DNA of 64,000 nt from Bacteroidota bacterium (lineage in GTDB: Bacteria > Bacteroidota > Bacteroidia > Chitinophagales > Chitinophagaceae): the NCBI GenBank assembly GCA_026391455.1, contig JAPLEH010000001.1, forward strand, positions 124,001 to 188,000. Reading direction: 5' to 3'. Shown here one piece after another: positions 63,301-64,000 of this stretch. The notes beneath the pieces are model-generated. The model was not told the DNA's origin. It ran no database searches and saw only the letters and a list, made by a program, of their open reading frames with translations. The translations under genes and the position numbers were made by a program. Positions within the stretch are counted from its first letter, which is position 1, and every line of letters begins with the position of its first letter.

Positions 63301-63601
63301 TTACCACTTCTACATTTGAATTGGTACCCACCGCGATCTCCTGTGCTACAAAGGAGGTATTGGTGAATACGAGAGTAATGTCGCCATTGGCGGGAACATT
63401 GATCTTGAATTGACCCTTGTTGTCGGTGGTTACCGCGTTGCGGGTGCCTTTTACGGTAACGGTGGTACCGGCTGCGGGTTGCTTATTATCAGCGGAGGTA
63501 ACGGTACCGGTGATTTGCCGGTTTTGCGCCATGGCCAACGATGATAAGCAGGTTGCCAGCAGCAACAGGAGTAAACGTGCTGTTTGAATAGTCCTTAACA
63601 T
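60350..63601 (-). CDS. SusC/RagA-family TonB-dependent oligosaccharide transporter
   Basis: A 1083-residue outer-membrane transporter with signal peptide (1-25), an N-terminal carboxypeptidase-D-like repeat (QITGTVTSADNKQPAAGTTV), the TonB-box segment SDVVVIGYQTVRRKDLLASV, a plug domain and a 22-strand barrel ending in RTYIFGINATF. The substrate is inferred from the locus. The gene starts with ATG at 63601; the 300 bases upstream hold the operator and a short overlapping ORF. Confidence 0.96.
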   Translation of the reverse strand: MLRTIQTARLLLLLLATCLSSLAMAQNRQITGTVTSADNKQPAAGTTVTVKGTRNAVTTDNKGQFKINVPANGDITLVFTNTSFVAQEIAVGTNSNVEVVMQPDSKALSDVVVIGYQTVRRKDLLASVSSVGAKDLKDIPINSAAEALNGRLAGVTATTSEGSPDADIRIRVRGGMSITGDNSPLYIVDGVQVENGLSAISPQDIQTIDVLKDAAATAIYGARGANGVIVITTKSGKPGRLIVSYNGFVGVKELAKKLDVLSPYEYVIYQSERSRGSSTDSANFLKNFGYTWDTLANYKNVSPVDWQDEVFGNTGISTTHNLSASGGTKKATYNFGYTYNNDKAVVINSNYKRHLFNLKGDYKITKNLKVGIGGRFTHQDVEGAGVSDAKGSSYNRLRNAVKYRPYLSFNQDIDDTDPFADPNVGNGLNLYNPIALADAEYRKKTTDVYNVTAFVQYTFLKNFTFRSTAAYDYNKLIDRQFNDSITPYAIIQGGRKAIVGLDTSMRTTYTNSNVLSYSLKGYKNRHDLDILVGEETYDLRTESYSSLFRDFPLNTSYNDAFKQTTLGVPFTGYPKVAKTRYTNLSFFGRMSYSYAGKYFLSFNMRADGASKFAPGKQWGYFPAGSLAWRVKNEKFLKNVDFISDLKLRAGYGQVGNNRIADYLFLTTFANDGRYYYGLNNQAILSYYSNGLVNENLQWESTVNRNYGIDISLFKGRVDLSVDIYNNTSKDLLLNVPIPPTYGYSTQLQNIGKTSNKGVEVQLNMAILRKKNNLNWNANFNISFNKNKILALGTNQTQFFPAASWGVSGQPTDYIQKVGSPVGSIFGLVTAGFYTVDDFNYNYTTGVYTLKPGIPSNSSIIGTVMPGSIKFSDLNGDGIIDINNDRKIIGDPTPKCTGGLNQQFTYKQWDMSVFVNFSFGNDIYNANKIELTNGYTANSNMLAIMENRWRNITPTGQTALYVNGANQAVGIPPDQLSALNKNATIWQPLKSAGAFYPHSWAIEDGSFVRLNNVSLGYSVPVKKLVGLKMSKLRFYFTGNNLAIITKYSGYDPEVSVRSNPLTPALDYSAYPKSRTYIFGINATF

Positions 63602-63783
63602 AAAGCAGTTTTTGTAAATGACCTTGAATGATTCTTTTTGTTATATAATGAAAAGCCCGGATCGGTGATACAGGCAGCAGTGAAAACGAAGGGGGAAGAG
63701 GAGCCGTTGGATGAAATAATCCCATAGCAGGTACAGGTAGTACCGTAACTGGACGTGCATACAGCAGTAGTAGATTTTTTCAT
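63595..63783 (-). CDS. Short Cys/Ser/Thr-rich ORF overlapping the susC start
   Basis: 62 codons from the ATG at 63783 encode MKKSTTAVCTSSYGTTCTCY, continuing with five Cys in all and about one third Ser/Thr. The stop TAA lies in the overlapping string ATGTTAA that also starts susC, which would allow translational coupling. No family is recognised and the frame might be chance within the susC leader. Confidence 0.25.
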   Translation of the reverse strand: MKKSTTAVCTSSYGTTCTCYGIISSNGSSSPFVFTAACITDPGFSLYNKKNHSRSFTKTALC

Positions 63784-63845
63784 TCCGGCAGGCAATTTTA
63801 GCAGGTTTAGTACCAGCAATCCTTTTTATCAGTAGTAAACCAGAA

Positions 63846-63871
63846 CAAGTCTAAACAGAAATTCGCGCTGG
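63846..63871 (-). promoter_or_regulatory. Promoter element of susC
   Basis: The minus strand has GAATTTCTGTTTAGACTTGT, 25 nt beyond the A tract next to the operator. It differs from the GH28 element at two positions. TAGACTTG is one base from TAnnTTTG. Confidence 0.55.
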
Positions 63872-63896
63872 CAGCTTGTTTTCCATGTATTTTTTT

Positions 63897-63917
63897 ACGC
63901 AATCGTTCCCGGTAACG
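63897..63917. promoter_or_regulatory. Pectin-locus operator upstream of susC
   Basis: The plus strand contains ATCGTTCCCGGTAACGAT, an 18-bp inverted repeat of the form ATCGTTnCCGGnAACGAT, within ACGCAATCGTTCCCGGTAAC. It is the most symmetrical of the three copies. A central CCGG with AACG arms is typical of LacI-family operators; the regulator is not in the window. Confidence 0.65.
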
Positions 63918-64000
63918 ATGTCATTTTGAATGGGTTGGCATTCAATCACTAACTCTGTTTGTCCGCTTACATCCGGGGGGTAAAACCGGGTGGGTACGGG

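Larger units (their letters stand above)
63602..64000. promoter_or_regulatory. Upstream region of susC
   Basis: These 399 bases contain a likely 230-nt leader after a -7 element TAGACTTG (63846-63853, minus strand), the operator at 63897-63917, and a second palindrome TTGAATG/CATTCAA with a 6-nt spacer at 63926-63945. Apart from the short ORF above there is no gene; the right end is cut by the window edge. Confidence 0.6.

Overview
The window comes from a Bacteroidota chromosome, most likely family Chitinophagaceae; I cannot name the genus. Reasons: a SusC/SusD pair, Bacteroidota-type promoters (TTG, about 19-20 nt, TAnnTTTG) instead of strong Shine-Dalgarno sites, DUF2795 and DUF4272 proteins, the order pheT / coiled-coil gene / zapA / rny, and MKK-type secretion signals throughout.

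Positions 1-34134 are mostly core genome. On the left are the 3' end of pabB, a lytic transglycosylase, gatA, tatA, rplS, rny, zapA and pheT. The middle holds fabI, two lone LolD/MacB-type ABC ATPases, a secreted esterase, a cobalamin adenosyltransferase, gatC, trpS, a deoxynucleoside kinase, pckA, pepP, pssA-purS, rsmI, an M1 peptidase, a LuxR-type response regulator, rsmG and a GT2 glycosyltransferase. The block tgt / lipoprotein / lptG-like permease / gltA (29359-33679) is bracketed by two large composite intergenic repeats in opposite orientation. Positions 34135-37336 carry less conserved genes: an outer-membrane-like protein of unknown role, a DUF4272 protein and a secreted TonB-C-like protein.

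Positions 37444-63601 form a nearly complete pectin utilisation locus, almost all on the minus strand. SusC and SusD import pectin oligomers. Pectate lyase (PL1), polygalacturonase (GH28), a rhamnogalacturonan acetylesterase (CE12), an esterase-pectinesterase fusion, a second divergent pectinesterase, an unsaturated-uronyl hydrolase (GH88/105) and a GH43 enzyme de-esterify and depolymerise the polymer. UxaC, UxaB and UxaA take galacturonate to 2-keto-3-deoxygluconate, KduI begins the unsaturated-uronate branch, KdgK and Eda yield pyruvate and glyceraldehyde-3-phosphate, and an ExuT-like MFS carrier imports monomers. KduD and any local regulator are absent from the window.

Two patterns stand out. 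An operator-like palindrome, ATCGTTnCCGGnAACGAT, lies upstream of susC, of the GH28 gene and (degenerate) of uxaC; the first two sites also share a downstream promoter element at identical spacing. Separately, degenerate arrays with 7-, 8- or 9-bp periods begin at or within a few bases of the stop codons of fabI, purS, gltA, kduI, ygiD and uxaA, with another a few bases beyond the gene ending at 34135. No tRNA, rRNA, CRISPR array or transposase gene was seen.
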